Shown: piece by piece, positions 1 to 6,512 of the stretch
Layout: each line of letters opens with the position of its first letter
Position numbering within the stretch: the first letter of the stretch is position 1
Source: Paracoccaceae bacterium
Lineage (GTDB): Bacteria; Pseudomonadota; Alphaproteobacteria; Rhodobacterales; Rhodobacteraceae
Length of the DNA stretch: 9,168 nucleotides
Direction: 5' to 3'
Assembly (NCBI GenBank): GCA_026982515.1
Contig: JALSGY010000475.1
Location: 1-9,168 of the forward strand
Position numbers and translations under genes: made by a program
The notes under the pieces: model-generated
The model's database searches: none
Told to the model about the DNA's origin: nothing
Seen by the model: the letters and a program-made list of their open reading frames with translations, nothing else

Positions 1-350
1 GACTTGGAGACGAAATAGACCCGCTTGCTGGCGTTGAGCGCGAAGATGTCCAGCCAGGACGCATGGTTGGAGACCACCGCCCCGTGCCGGCGCATCTGGC
101 TGCCCCGCACCTTGCGCCTGATCCCCAGGATGACGAAGGCCAGCCGGCAGACGTTCTGGGTGATATGCGGCGTCCAGGGCCGGTGCACCCCCCACAGCGG
201 GCGCTCCACCAGCCGCAGCGCAAGCAACAGCCCCAGCCCGCCGAAGGTGACCGCCACCAGAGCGGTGCCGCGCACTGCTGCCCGCAGCCATCCCGCCGGG
301 CCGACCGGCACCGGCGCGGGCTCCAGCCCGGGGTCCCAGCGCACTGCCAT
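1..350 (-). CDS. olsA: Lyso-ornithine lipid O-acyltransferase OlsA (PlsC family), 3' end missing
   Basis: Partial gene: the first 116 codons are present and the rest runs off the left edge. The translation starts MAVRWDPGLE, has a hydrophobic stretch at about residues 29-46 (likely a membrane anchor), and carries NHASWLD with H96 and D101. This is the HX4D catalytic motif of PlsC-type glycerolipid acyltransferases. OlsA transfers a second fatty acyl chain to lyso-ornithine lipid at the inner membrane. Its start ATG shares one base with the TGA stop of the upstream olsB (TGATG), so the two are probably translationally coupled. PlsC-family members are hard to separate by sequence; OlsA rather than general lysophosphatidate acyltransferase is inferred from the olsB neighbour. 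The later motifs, such as the glycerophosphate-binding block, are outside the window. Confidence 0.85.
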   Translation of the reverse strand, partial: MAVRWDPGLEPAPVPVGPAGWLRAAVRGTALVAVTFGGLGLLLALRLVERPLWGVHRPWTPHITQNVCRLAFVILGIRRKVRGSQMRRHGAVVSNHASWLDIFALNASKRVYFVSK

Positions 351-1126
351 CACGCGCGCTCCTTCGCGAAACGTTCCCGCTGGCGGGCCGTCATCCGCGC
401 GGTATCCATGATCATGCACACATCGGTGGTGTTGAAGGCGTGATCGATGAAGGCCCCCTCGCCCACCACCCCGCCCAGCCGCAGATAGGCCTTGATCAGC
501 GCCGGCGTGGCGCGCATTGCACGGGAGCGGTCAATGACCCCGGGCGGCACCAGGTCCATGGGCTGGAAATGTGCCTCCCGCACCCGCACCCGCAGCTCTT
601 CGGGGGCAAGGTGGTTGTGGTGCAGATAGGCCAGCGGCTCGGCGATGGCGGCCACGTCGGTGCCGTGAAAGCTGGCCACCCCGAACAGAATCTCGATGCC
701 GCGCGCCAGCACGTAATCGGCCAGCCCCATCCACAGCTGATACATCGCCGTGCCGCCGCGGTAGTCGGGATGCACGCAGGAGCGCCCCAGTTCCACCAGC
801 CGCCGTCCGCTGCGCTTGAGCGGCTCCAGATCGTACTCGGTCTCCGAGTAGAACCCGCCGCAGCGCGCCGCCGCCTCGTCGGTGAGCATCCGGTAGACGC
901 CAATCACGTGGTCCAGCGCCGCGGCGTTCCGATCGGGGTCCACCAGCAGCAGGTGGTCGAAACAGGGGTCGAACTCGTCGCGCTCCAGCCGTGCCTCGTG
1001 ATCCACCAGCGGCCCGTCGCCGCCCAGCTCCTCGACGAACACCCGGTAGCGCAGGCGCTGCGCGGCGGTCAGGTCCCGCTCGTCGCGGGCCAGGCGCAGT
1101 TCGAATCGCGTTTCCGATGAGGTCAT
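350..1126 (-). CDS. olsB: L-ornithine N(alpha)-acyltransferase OlsB
   Basis: A 258-residue GNAT-fold protein of the OlsB/'putative hemolysin' family. OlsB moves a 3-hydroxyacyl chain from acyl-ACP to the alpha-amino group of ornithine, giving lyso-ornithine lipid, the first step of this phosphate-free membrane lipid. Family-like blocks are RYRVFVEELG (26-35), ELGRSCVHPDYRGG (112-125, the cofactor-binding loop), LFGVASFHG (147-155), PALIKAYLRLGG (208-219) and the C-terminal DHAFNTTDVCMIMD (228-241). The ATG at 1126 is preceded by AAGG at a suitable distance. The gene ends in a one-base overlap with olsA, forming a two-gene operon. In many bacteria ornithine lipid rises under phosphate limitation, but I see no convincing Pho box here. 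Confidence 0.92.
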   Translation of the reverse strand: MTSSETRFELRLARDERDLTAAQRLRYRVFVEELGGDGPLVDHEARLERDEFDPCFDHLLLVDPDRNAAALDHVIGVYRMLTDEAAARCGGFYSETEYDLEPLKRSGRRLVELGRSCVHPDYRGGTAMYQLWMGLADYVLARGIEILFGVASFHGTDVAAIAEPLAYLHHNHLAPEELRVRVREAHFQPMDLVPPGVIDRSRAMRATPALIKAYLRLGGVVGEGAFIDHAFNTTDVCMIMDTARMTARQRERFAKERA

Positions 1127-1163
1127 CCGGCCTTCATGCCCGCAACCGTTGGCAATGGCGCGC

Positions 1164-1192
1164 TATGTAGGGCCACGGCCTGCCCAATGCAA
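1164..1192 (-). promoter_or_regulatory. Candidate olsBA promoter
   Basis: On the minus strand TTGCAT (1192-1187) and TACATA (1169-1164) are separated by exactly 17 bp. This would start transcription near 1157 and leave a leader of about 30 nt before the olsB ATG. Each hexamer matches the sigma70 consensus at only three positions, so this is a positional guess. The 142-nt gap 1127-1268 shows no other gene. Confidence 0.3.
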
Positions 1193-1215
1193 CAGATTGC
1201 GCGAGGGAAGCGGCC

Positions 1216-1244
1216 TTGACACACTTCATGGTTGCGAGATAGCG
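1216..1244 (+). promoter_or_regulatory. Candidate plus-strand promoter (perfect TTGACA) antisense to the DUF3553 gene
   Basis: A perfect -35 hexamer TTGACA lies at 1216-1221, just beyond the 3' end of the small minus-strand gene. A weak -10-like GATAGC follows after 16 bp. If active, it would read through the whole DUF3553 gene as antisense and then into chpT at 1478. The -10 element is poor, so confidence is low. Confidence 0.25.
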
Positions 1245-1268
1245 TCACCGTTAGACCGGAAGAGGAGC

Positions 1269-1451
1269 TCACTTGTCCACCACCAGTTCCAGCGCCACGC
1301 GCCGCCCGTCAAGCACCACCTTTCCCGCATGTTCGAACATCACCGTCAGCCGGCCGTCGATGTTGGACTGCACCTGCCCCCGCCCCCAGCCGGGGCGGGC
1401 CGGGTTGCGCACCACCATGCCCGGTTCGAGCATCTCGTTCATGTTTTCCAT
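1269..1451 (-). CDS. DUF3553-family small protein
   Basis: A 60-residue protein starting MENMNEMLEPGMVVRNP. I chose the ATG at 1451 because AGGAGAG sits just upstream and because DUF3553 proteins are about 55-65 residues long. An in-frame ATG 12 codons earlier would add an uncharacteristic tail. The fold has short beta strands with PGMVVRNPARPGWGRGQVQS, LTVMFEHAGK and a C-terminal VALELV, resembling small SH3-like or KOW-like barrels; that likeness is an inference. Function is unknown. It is divergent from chpT with only 26 bp between start codons, so its promoter must lie inside the chpT coding region. A candidate is TTGCTG-17 bp-GATAAG on the minus strand (1563-1535). Confidence 0.82.
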   Translation of the reverse strand: MENMNEMLEPGMVVRNPARPGWGRGQVQSNIDGRLTVMFEHAGKVVLDGRRVALELVVDK

Positions 1452-1477
1452 CGCCCTCTCCTGACGAAAGCCACCCC

Positions 1478-2077
1478 ATGACCGCAAGACGCCATGACCT
1501 GACGGATCTTCTCGGCTCGCGCATCTGCCACGATCTTATCAGCCCTCTGGGCGCGATCAGCAATGGGGTCGAGCTTCTGTCGATGTCCGGTGCCGCACCG
1601 GGCCCGGAGATGGGCCTGATCACCGATAGCATCGCCAACGCCACCGCGCGCATCCGCTTCTTCCGCATCGCCTTCGGCTCGGCCGGGGCGGGCCAGCGCC
1701 TCGGCCGGCCCGAGATCGTCGCCATCCTGCACGAGCTTTCCCCCGGCGGGCGGCTGGCGATCGACTGGCAGCCCGTCGGCGACCAGCCCCGCGCCCTGGT
1801 GAAACTGGCCTTCCTGCTGATCCAGTGCTTCGAGAGCGCCATGCCCTGGGGCGGGCGGCTGACCATCCGCGAGGCCGGCGGCAACTGGGCGCTTGCCGGC
1901 GAAGCGGAGCGGATGAAGATCGCCCCGCCGCTGTGGCAGGCGCTTGCCGATGCGGCGCAGGAACCCGAACTGGACGCGGCGCAGGTCCATTTCGCCCTCG
2001 CCCCGCTGGCCGCCCGCGCCCTGGGCCGCCGACTGGCGGTCGAATGCGGCGAGAGCTCGGCGCGGGTCAGCTTCTGA
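1478..2077 (+). CDS. chpT: Histidine phosphotransferase ChpT
   Basis: A 199-residue protein matching the ChpT family. The N-terminal helix has SRICHDLISPLGAISNG, with His18 as the expected phosphoryl-accepting residue. The C-terminal part resembles a degenerate HATPase fold that lacks ATP-binding boxes. ChpT acts as a dimer in the cytoplasm and relays phosphate from the hybrid kinase CckA to the response regulators CtrA and CpdR. In Rhodobacterales this relay controls motility, gene transfer agent production and related traits rather than viability. The ATG at 1478 places the conserved His helix at the usual distance from the N terminus. Its Shine-Dalgarno is weak (GAAAG about 7 nt upstream). 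The gene is convergent with proA, 65 nt away. Confidence 0.9.
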   Translation: MTARRHDLTDLLGSRICHDLISPLGAISNGVELLSMSGAAPGPEMGLITDSIANATARIRFFRIAFGSAGAGQRLGRPEIVAILHELSPGGRLAIDWQPVGDQPRALVKLAFLLIQCFESAMPWGGRLTIREAGGNWALAGEAERMKIAPPLWQALADAAQEPELDAAQVHFALAPLAARALGRRLAVECGESSARVSF

Positions 2078-2106
2078 GCCCTGTTTCAGCCTGTCCCGAA
2101 TGCGAC

Positions 2107-2138
2107 GGCGCTGCGGGCCGCCCGCGCGCGCCCGCGCC
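2107..2138. terminator. GC-rich hairpin between converging chpT and proA (weak terminator candidate)
   Basis: GGCGC (2107-2111) can pair with GCGCC (2134-2138), and GGGC (2115-2118) with GCCC (2130-2133), around an 11-nt loop and a 3-nt bulge. It lies in the 65-nt gap between two converging genes, where termination is expected. No T-run follows on either strand, so it is not a classical intrinsic terminator and could be chance pairing in GC-rich DNA. Confidence 0.25.
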
Positions 2139-2142
2139 GCCT

Positions 2143-3405
2143 TCAAGGCCGGGTGGTGCCGTTGCCTTCCACCAGATACTTGAAGCTGGTCAGCTGCTCG
2201 GCCCCGATCGGCCCGCGGGCGTGCATCTTGCCGGTGGCGATCCCGATCTCGGCCCCCATGCCGAATTCGCCACCATCGGCGAACTGGGTCGAGGCGTTGC
2301 GCATCAAAATCGCGCTGTCGAGGCGTTCGAAGAAGCGCGCCGCCGCGGCATCGTCTTCGGTCATGATGGCATCGGTATGGGAAGAGCCGTAGCGGCGGAT
2401 GTGCTCGATCGCCTCGTCGATGTCCGCAACCCGCCTCGCGGCGATCTCCATGTCCAGGTATTCGCGCCCCCAGTCGGCCCCGGTGGCGGGCACCGTGCCC
2501 GGAAACTGCAGCCCCTCGCCGGCATGCACCTTCACCCCGGCCGCAAGCAACGCCTCGATCACCTCGCGGCCCAGGCTGTCGGCCAGCTCGTCGTGGATCA
2601 GCAGGCATTCGGCGGCGCCGCAGATGCCGGGGCGGCGGGTCTTGGCGTTGAGCACCACGGCCAGCGTTTTCGCCGGATCCGCAGCCTTGTCGATGTAGAT
2701 GTGCACGATCCCTTCGAGATGGGCAAAGACCGGCACCCGCGCCTCCCGTTGCACCAGCCCCACCAGCCCCTTGCCGCCGCGCGGCACGATCACGTCGATC
2801 GCTTCGGTCATGGTCAGCATTTCCTGCACCGCGGCGCGGTCGCGGGTGGGCACCCGCTGGATGGCCGCCTCGGGCAGGCCGGCGGCGCGCAGCCCCTCCA
2901 CCAGGCAGGCATGAATCGCCCCGGAGGAGTGGAAGCTTTCCGAACCGCCGCGCAGGATCACCGCGTTGCCCGCCTTCAGGCACAGCGCCCCGGCATCGGC
3001 GGTGACATTGGGGCGGCTTTCGTAGATCACCCCGATCACGCCCAGCGGGGTGCGCACCCGGCGGATGTGCAGCCCCGAGGGCATGTCCCACTCCTTCAGC
3101 ACCTGGCCGACCGGATCGCCCTGAGCAGCGACGGCGCGCAGGCCCGCGGCGATGCCTTCGATGCGCCCCTCGTCCAGCATCAGCCGGTCCATCATGGCGC
3201 TGCTCAGCCCCTTTTCGCGCCCGAAATCCATGTCGCGGCGGTTGGCCTCGATGATCTCGCCGCGCCGCGCCCACACCGCATCGGCCGCCGCCTCCAGCGC
3301 GGCGCGGCGCGGCGCGGCACCGGCCACCGCCAGTTCGGCCGCCGCCGCGCGCGCATTGCGGCCGATTTCGGCCATCATCTGGTGAATGTCGTCGGTGTCT
3401 TTCAT
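2143..3405 (-). CDS. proA: Gamma-glutamyl phosphate reductase ProA
   Basis: A 420-residue cytoplasmic enzyme of the aldehyde dehydrogenase superfamily. It reduces gamma-glutamyl phosphate with NADPH to glutamate-5-semialdehyde, the second step of proline synthesis. Diagnostic segments are TPLGVIGVIYESRPNVT (119-135), LRGGSESFHSS (151-161), VPRGGKGLVGLV (207-218) and NAKTRRPGIC (253-262), which carries the catalytic Cys262. The C-terminal block has FADGGEFGMGAEIGIATGK then HARGP. The start MKDTDDIHQM at 3405 has GAGG just upstream and matches the usual family length near 415-420; an in-frame ATG 14 codons earlier is unlikely. It lies 77 nt behind proB and is probably in the same transcript, its product accepting the unstable phosphate made by ProB. 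Confidence 0.96.
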   Translation of the reverse strand: MKDTDDIHQMMAEIGRNARAAAAELAVAGAAPRRAALEAAADAVWARRGEIIEANRRDMDFGREKGLSSAMMDRLMLDEGRIEGIAAGLRAVAAQGDPVGQVLKEWDMPSGLHIRRVRTPLGVIGVIYESRPNVTADAGALCLKAGNAVILRGGSESFHSSGAIHACLVEGLRAAGLPEAAIQRVPTRDRAAVQEMLTMTEAIDVIVPRGGKGLVGLVQREARVPVFAHLEGIVHIYIDKAADPAKTLAVVLNAKTRRPGICGAAECLLIHDELADSLGREVIEALLAAGVKVHAGEGLQFPGTVPATGADWGREYLDMEIAARRVADIDEAIEHIRRYGSSHTDAIMTEDDAAAARFFERLDSAILMRNASTQFADGGEFGMGAEIGIATGKMHARGPIGAEQLTSFKYLVEGNGTTRP

Positions 3406-3482
3406 CGCCTCGGTCCCGAAATGGTGCCCCGCCCAGGATAGGGGCATTTGCGCCCGGAGGAAAGCGGCCCCGTGCGGATGCC

Positions 3483-4583
3483 CTACAGCGCCATGTCATC
3501 GCGGTGGATGAGCGCCGCGCGCCCCGGGTAGCCCAGCACCGCCTCGATCTCGCCCGAGCGCCGCCCGGCGATGGCACGGGCCTCCGCGGCGGTGTAGCGC
3601 GTCAGGCCCTGGCCCAGGCGCTGCCCCCGGGGGCCGAGGATCGCCACCGGATCGCCGCGTCCGAACTCGCCGTGCACCGCCACCACGCCGGCGGGCAACA
3701 GCGAATTTCCCCGCGCCAGCGCCGCCGCAGCCCCGGCATCGACGCAGATCTCGCCGCGCGGCTTCATCGCCGCGATCCAGCGCTTGCGTGCGGTCTGCGG
3801 ATCTTCTCGTGCCGCAAACCACGTGGCCGGCGCGCCTTCGGCCAGGGCACGCAAGGGATGCGGCCGGGTGCCCTCGGTGATCGCCATGGTGCAGCCGGCT
3901 GCAGTGGCGGTTTTCGCGGCCAGGAGCTTGGTCTTCATGCCGCCGCGCGACAGCCCCGAGCCCGCCTCGCCGGCCATGGACTCGATCTCGGGGGTGATCT
4001 CCTCGATCACCTCCAGCCGCTGCGCCCCGGGGTTCTGGCGGGGGTTGGCGGTATAGAGGCCATCCACGTCGGAGAGCAGCACCAGCAGATCGGCGCCTGT
4101 GGTCACCGCGATCTGGGCGGCCAGTCTGTCATTGTCGCCAAAGCGGATCTCGTCTGTGGCGACGGTGTCGTTTTCATTGACGATCGGCACCACCCCAAGC
4201 GCCAGAAGCTGCGCCAGGGTGGCGCGCGAATTGAGATACCGGCGCCGGTCGGTGCTGTCTTCGAGCGTGACCAGCACCTGTGCGGTGGTGATGCCGTGCG
4301 GGGCCAGCGCCTGTTCATAGGCGCGCGCCAGGCGGATCTGCCCCACCGCTGCCGCCGCCTGGGACTGCTCCAGCGAAAGCTCGCCCTCCGGCAGGCCCAG
4401 CGCCCCCCGCCCCAGCGCGATGGAGCCCGAGGAGACCAGCACCACATCGGTGCCGCCGGCCCGCGCCTCGGCCACGTCCTCGGCCAGCGCCGCCAGCCAG
4501 TCGGCGCGCAGCCGGCCGTCTTCGACCAGCAGAGCCGAGCCGATCTTGACCACCAGCCGCCTCACCTCGTTCAGGGCTGCCAC
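3483..4583 (-). CDS. proB: Glutamate 5-kinase ProB with C-terminal PUA domain
   Basis: A 366-residue protein that phosphorylates L-glutamate with ATP, the first committed and proline-inhibited step of proline synthesis. The amino-acid-kinase domain shows VVKIGSALL (11-19), VSSGSIALG (50-58), VNENDTVATDEIRFGD (135-150), LSDVDGLYTANP (170-181) and GGMKTKL (214-220). A PUA domain occupies about 275-360, so this is the full-length form, as in E. coli. The start is a GTG at 4583: an excellent AGGAGGA lies 6-7 nt upstream, and the length then matches the family. The longer open frame upstream encodes low-complexity sequence from the shadow of obgE. The start lies inside the obgE 3' end (13-nt overlap), so translation is likely coupled. 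Confidence 0.95.
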   Translation of the reverse strand: MAALNEVRRLVVKIGSALLVEDGRLRADWLAALAEDVAEARAGGTDVVLVSSGSIALGRGALGLPEGELSLEQSQAAAAVGQIRLARAYEQALAPHGITTAQVLVTLEDSTDRRRYLNSRATLAQLLALGVVPIVNENDTVATDEIRFGDNDRLAAQIAVTTGADLLVLLSDVDGLYTANPRQNPGAQRLEVIEEITPEIESMAGEAGSGLSRGGMKTKLLAAKTATAAGCTMAITEGTRPHPLRALAEGAPATWFAAREDPQTARKRWIAAMKPRGEICVDAGAAAALARGNSLLPAGVVAVHGEFGRGDPVAILGPRGQRLGQGLTRYTAAEARAIAGRRSGEIEAVLGYPGRAALIHRDDMAL

Positions 4584-5608
4584 GGCGCGTCCTCCTCGCC
4601 CTGTTTCCTCTGCCGCAGCTTGTCGGCGGAGATGCGTCCGCGCAAGGCGCGCAGCACCTCGCGCACCCCCTCGCCGGTGGCCCCCGACATCTCCATCACC
4701 GGCCCGCCCGAGACCGCCTGAAGCGCCGCGCACCTTTCGGCGCGCTCTTGCGCGGTGAGGGCATCCACCTTGTTGAGCACCGTCACCCGCGGCTTGTCGG
4801 CCAGGTGCCCACCGTAGGCCTCCAGCTCGTCGATGATGGTGCGCCAGTCGGCCGCCACGTCCCCGGCGGTGCCGTCCACCAGATGCAGCAGCACCGAGCA
4901 GCGCTCCACATGGCCAAGGAAGGTATCGCCCAGGCCGCGGCCCTCATGCGCCCCCTTGATCAGGCCGGGAATGTCGGCGACCACGAATTCGGCATCGTCC
5001 ACCCCGACCACGCCCAGATTGGGCACCAGCGTGGTGAAGGGGTAATCGGCCACCTTGGGGCGCGCGTTCGAGGTGGCGGCCAGAAAGGTGGACTTGCCCG
5101 CATTCGGCAGGCCCAGCAGGCCCACGTCGGCGATCAGCTTGAGCCGCAGCCACAGCGTGCGCTCCACCCCCGGCTGGCCGGGGTTGGCCCGACGCGGGGC
5201 CTGGTTGGTGGAGGACTTGAAGTGCAGGTTGCCGAAACCGCCGTTGCCCCCCCTGGCCAGCAGCACCCGCTGGCCCACTTCGGTGAGGTCGGCGATCACC
5301 GTCTCCTGGTCTTCGTCGAGGATCTCGGTCCCCACAGGCACGCGCAGCACGATGTCGTCGCCATCGCGCCCGGTGCGCTGCCGACCCATGCCGGGCTGGC
5401 CGTTCCTGGCGAAGAAATGCTGCTGATAGCGGAAATCGATCAGCGTGTTCAGCCCGTCCACCGCCTCGGCCCAGACATCGCCGCCGCGCCCGCCGTCGCC
5501 GCCGTCGGGCCCGCCGTATTCGATGTATTTCTCGCGCCGGAAGCTGACGCAACCGCCGCCGCCGCTGCCGGAACGGATATACACCTTGGCGAGATCGAGG
5601 AACTTCAT
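4571..5608 (-). CDS. obgE: Obg/CgtA GTPase ObgE
   Basis: A 345-residue essential GTPase linked to late 50S assembly and to growth and stringent control. The N-terminal glycine-rich Obg domain spans about 1-158, with GSGGGGC, GGPDGGDGGRGGD and GGNGGFGN stretches. The GTPase domain follows: P-loop GLPNAGKST (166-174), switch I YPFTTL (189-194), G3 DIPGLI (212-217), G4 NKVD (279-282) and G5-like SGATGEG (308-314). It has a short acidic tail (GEEDAP) and lacks the OCT domain of Bacillus-type proteins. The ATG at 5608 has GGAGG 7 nt upstream. The tail codons also form the Shine-Dalgarno of proB. It follows the GNAT gene by 147 nt and stands downstream of rplU-rpmA, a conserved grouping of ribosomal and ribosome-assembly genes. 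Confidence 0.97.
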   Translation of the reverse strand: MKFLDLAKVYIRSGSGGGGCVSFRREKYIEYGGPDGGDGGRGGDVWAEAVDGLNTLIDFRYQQHFFARNGQPGMGRQRTGRDGDDIVLRVPVGTEILDEDQETVIADLTEVGQRVLLARGGNGGFGNLHFKSSTNQAPRRANPGQPGVERTLWLRLKLIADVGLLGLPNAGKSTFLAATSNARPKVADYPFTTLVPNLGVVGVDDAEFVVADIPGLIKGAHEGRGLGDTFLGHVERCSVLLHLVDGTAGDVAADWRTIIDELEAYGGHLADKPRVTVLNKVDALTAQERAERCAALQAVSGGPVMEMSGATGEGVREVLRALRGRISADKLRQRKQGEEDAPWQP

Positions 5609-5676
5609 GTTGCGGCCTCCGGGTTGTGCCCGGTCAGGCGATAGAGGTATTCGCGTACATCCTCAAGCCTTGCCAT
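5605..5676 (-). CDS. Possible 23-codon ORF overlapping the obgE start
   Basis: An ATG at 5676 opens a 23-codon frame beginning MARLEDVREYLYRL. Its TGA overlaps the obgE ATG by four bases (ATGA), a typical coupling arrangement, and the obgE Shine-Dalgarno lies inside it. The peptide is amphipathic and protein-like. It has no good ribosome-binding site of its own (the nearest GAGG is about 15 nt away), and its third positions are less GC-rich than in neighbouring genes. It could be a leader peptide, the tail of a decayed gene, or chance. I do not recognise it. Confidence 0.2.
   Translation of the reverse strand: MARLEDVREYLYRLTGHNPEAAT
5638..5666 (-). promoter_or_regulatory. Candidate obgE promoter
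   Basis: On the minus strand TTGAGG (5666-5661) and TATCGC (5643-5638) are spaced by 17 bp. Transcription would start near 5631, about 23 nt before obgE. The -10 is weak. It overlaps the possible 23-codon ORF, so the two readings compete. Confidence 0.25.
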
Positions 5677-5740
5677 CGAGATGAGCAGCGGCCTCGGGCA
5701 GCCCACTCTTGAAGGCTGGAAACGGCAGCCCGGCCGTCAG

Positions 5741-5765
5741 CGGGGGCCTGCAGGCTCAGCCCCCG
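5741..5765 (-). terminator. Stem-loop over the GNAT stop codon
   Basis: Seven perfect pairs (CGGGGGC with GCCCCCG) enclose an 11-nt loop, and the structure spans the TGA of the acetyltransferase gene. No U-run follows on the minus strand, so it is not a standard intrinsic terminator. It could partly attenuate read-through into obgE or protect the upstream mRNA 3' end. Confidence 0.3.
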
Positions 5766-6298
5766 AGTTTTCTTACATAGGTCCAGGTTGGCACCGTAAC
5801 GCCGCGGGCCAGCGAGAAGGCCTCGGCGTCGCCAAGGTATTCGAAGCCGGCGTTGGTCACCACGCGGGCCGAGGCCGGGTTGTCCTGAAAGACCTCGGCG
5901 AACATGGTCCGGGCGTCATGGGGGTTGGCCTCGACCATGGCGCGCACCGCCTCCGAGGCCAGCCCGGTGTTCCAGAAGGCCGGCGCCACCCAGAAGTTGA
6001 TCTCGGACTGGTCGCGGTCCATCGGCTTGAGCCAGACCACCCCCAGCACCTCGGCCAGCCCGTTGGCCGAGCCGTCCATCACCCACAGATCCTCGTTGCG
6101 CTCCTTCGCCTGGGCGCGGACCACATAGGCCTCGGCCGCCCCGGGGGGCAGAGGGTGGGGGATGGATCCCGTGGCCTCGGCCACGCGCCGGTCGCCCATG
6201 TGCAGGGCCAGCAGCCCCGTGTCGGAGCGCCGGACCGGACGCAGGATGAACCGTTCCGCCTCTATGGTGGGCAGATCAGGTATCTGGTCGAGAATCAT
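5756..6298 (-). CDS. GNAT-family N-acetyltransferase (RimJ/RimL-like)
   Basis: A 180-residue protein of the GNAT fold, similar to RimJ/RimL-type acetyltransferases that move an acetyl group from acetyl-CoA to an amine, often a protein N terminus. Visible elements are ERFILRPVRRSD (strand 1, 15-26), INFWVAPAFWNTGLASEAV (100-118, with the acetyl-CoA pyrophosphate loop) and VFQDNPASARVVTNAGFEYLG (from 136), the Asn/Ser helix typical of the subgroup. I chose the ATG at 6298 because AGAGGAGGGG lies just upstream; the frame stays open further but is not protein-like. The substrate is unknown. The place between rpmA and obgE recurs in Rhodobacterales, to my recollection, and hints at a ribosome-linked substrate; that is inference. 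Confidence 0.88.
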   Translation of the reverse strand: MILDQIPDLPTIEAERFILRPVRRSDTGLLALHMGDRRVAEATGSIPHPLPPGAAEAYVVRAQAKERNEDLWVMDGSANGLAEVLGVVWLKPMDRDQSEINFWVAPAFWNTGLASEAVRAMVEANPHDARTMFAEVFQDNPASARVVTNAGFEYLGDAEAFSLARGVTVPTWTYVRKLGG

Positions 6299-6344
6299 GC
6301 TTCCCCTCCTCTGAAGAGCACGAAGAGGACACAACCGGCGGCCC

Positions 6345-6512
6345 TCAGGCCCGTGTCCGCAACAATGTTCTTTCTTCCGGGCGACCGGCCGCCGCGGTTT
6401 CGTCTGTCTTTTCGCTCCTGGTGCCTGCCGCGCCGGGCGCGGCGGTATCGGCTGATACCTGCCAGATGGCCATTGCATCCGCCGCCCGCAAGGCCTCGCC
6501 GAACCCGTTCAC
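6345..6512 (-). CDS. Doubtful short ORF between rpmA and the GNAT gene
   Basis: From a GTG at 6512 the minus strand reads 55 codons beginning VNGFGEALRAADAMAIWQ and ending RTLLRTRA. Third positions are mostly G or C over the first two thirds, and the peptide looks helical, so it may be or have been coding. There is no clear ribosome-binding site. Four codons upstream stands ATC AAA ACC CGC, where an ancestral ATG would have given MKTRVNGF. An internal ATG at 6473 would give 42 residues. The frame is closed by a TGA 8 codons before the ATC. It lies after the rpmA terminator, so it needs its own promoter, and I see no good one. It may be a decayed small gene. I do not recognise a family. Confidence 0.25.
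   Translation of the reverse strand: MNGFGEALRAADAMAIWQVSADTAAPGAAGTRSEKTDETAAAGRPEERTLLRTRA
6427..6459. repeat. Two abutting perfect inverted repeats
   Basis: GCCGCGCC-G-GGCGCGGC occupies 6427-6443. GGTATC-GGCT-GATACC follows directly at 6444-6459. Together they would form two back-to-back hairpins in RNA of either strand, or two adjacent dyad sites in DNA. They lie in the long gap upstream of the acetyltransferase gene and inside the doubtful short ORF. Function is unknown. Confidence 0.5.

Noticed and set aside
1123..1137. A four-codon frame (ATG AAG GCC GGA TGA) whose stop overlaps the olsB start.
   Set aside because: Its AAGG is more simply read as the olsB ribosome-binding site. A four-codon peptide has no other support.
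1825..3441. A 538-codon open frame on the plus strand opposite proA.
   Set aside because: It is the antisense shadow of a clear, full-length proA with catalytic Cys. The translation is rich in His, Arg, Gly and Pro with no recognisable domain, as expected in GC-rich DNA.
3406..3482. A separate proA promoter in the 77-nt proB-proA gap (TATCCT on the minus strand at 3440-3435).
   Set aside because: The matching -35 position (TTTCCT) is poor, and cotranscription with proB is the simpler reading.
1439..3577. A 712-codon open frame on the minus strand overlapping chpT, proA and the end of proB.
   Set aside because: It is out of frame with proA and proB and antisense to chpT, with Arg/Gly-rich low-complexity sequence. 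The real genes in other frames explain the region.
3504..4721. A 405-codon open frame on the plus strand opposite proB.
   Set aside because: It is a shadow of proB, whose kinase and PUA motifs are all present on the other strand.
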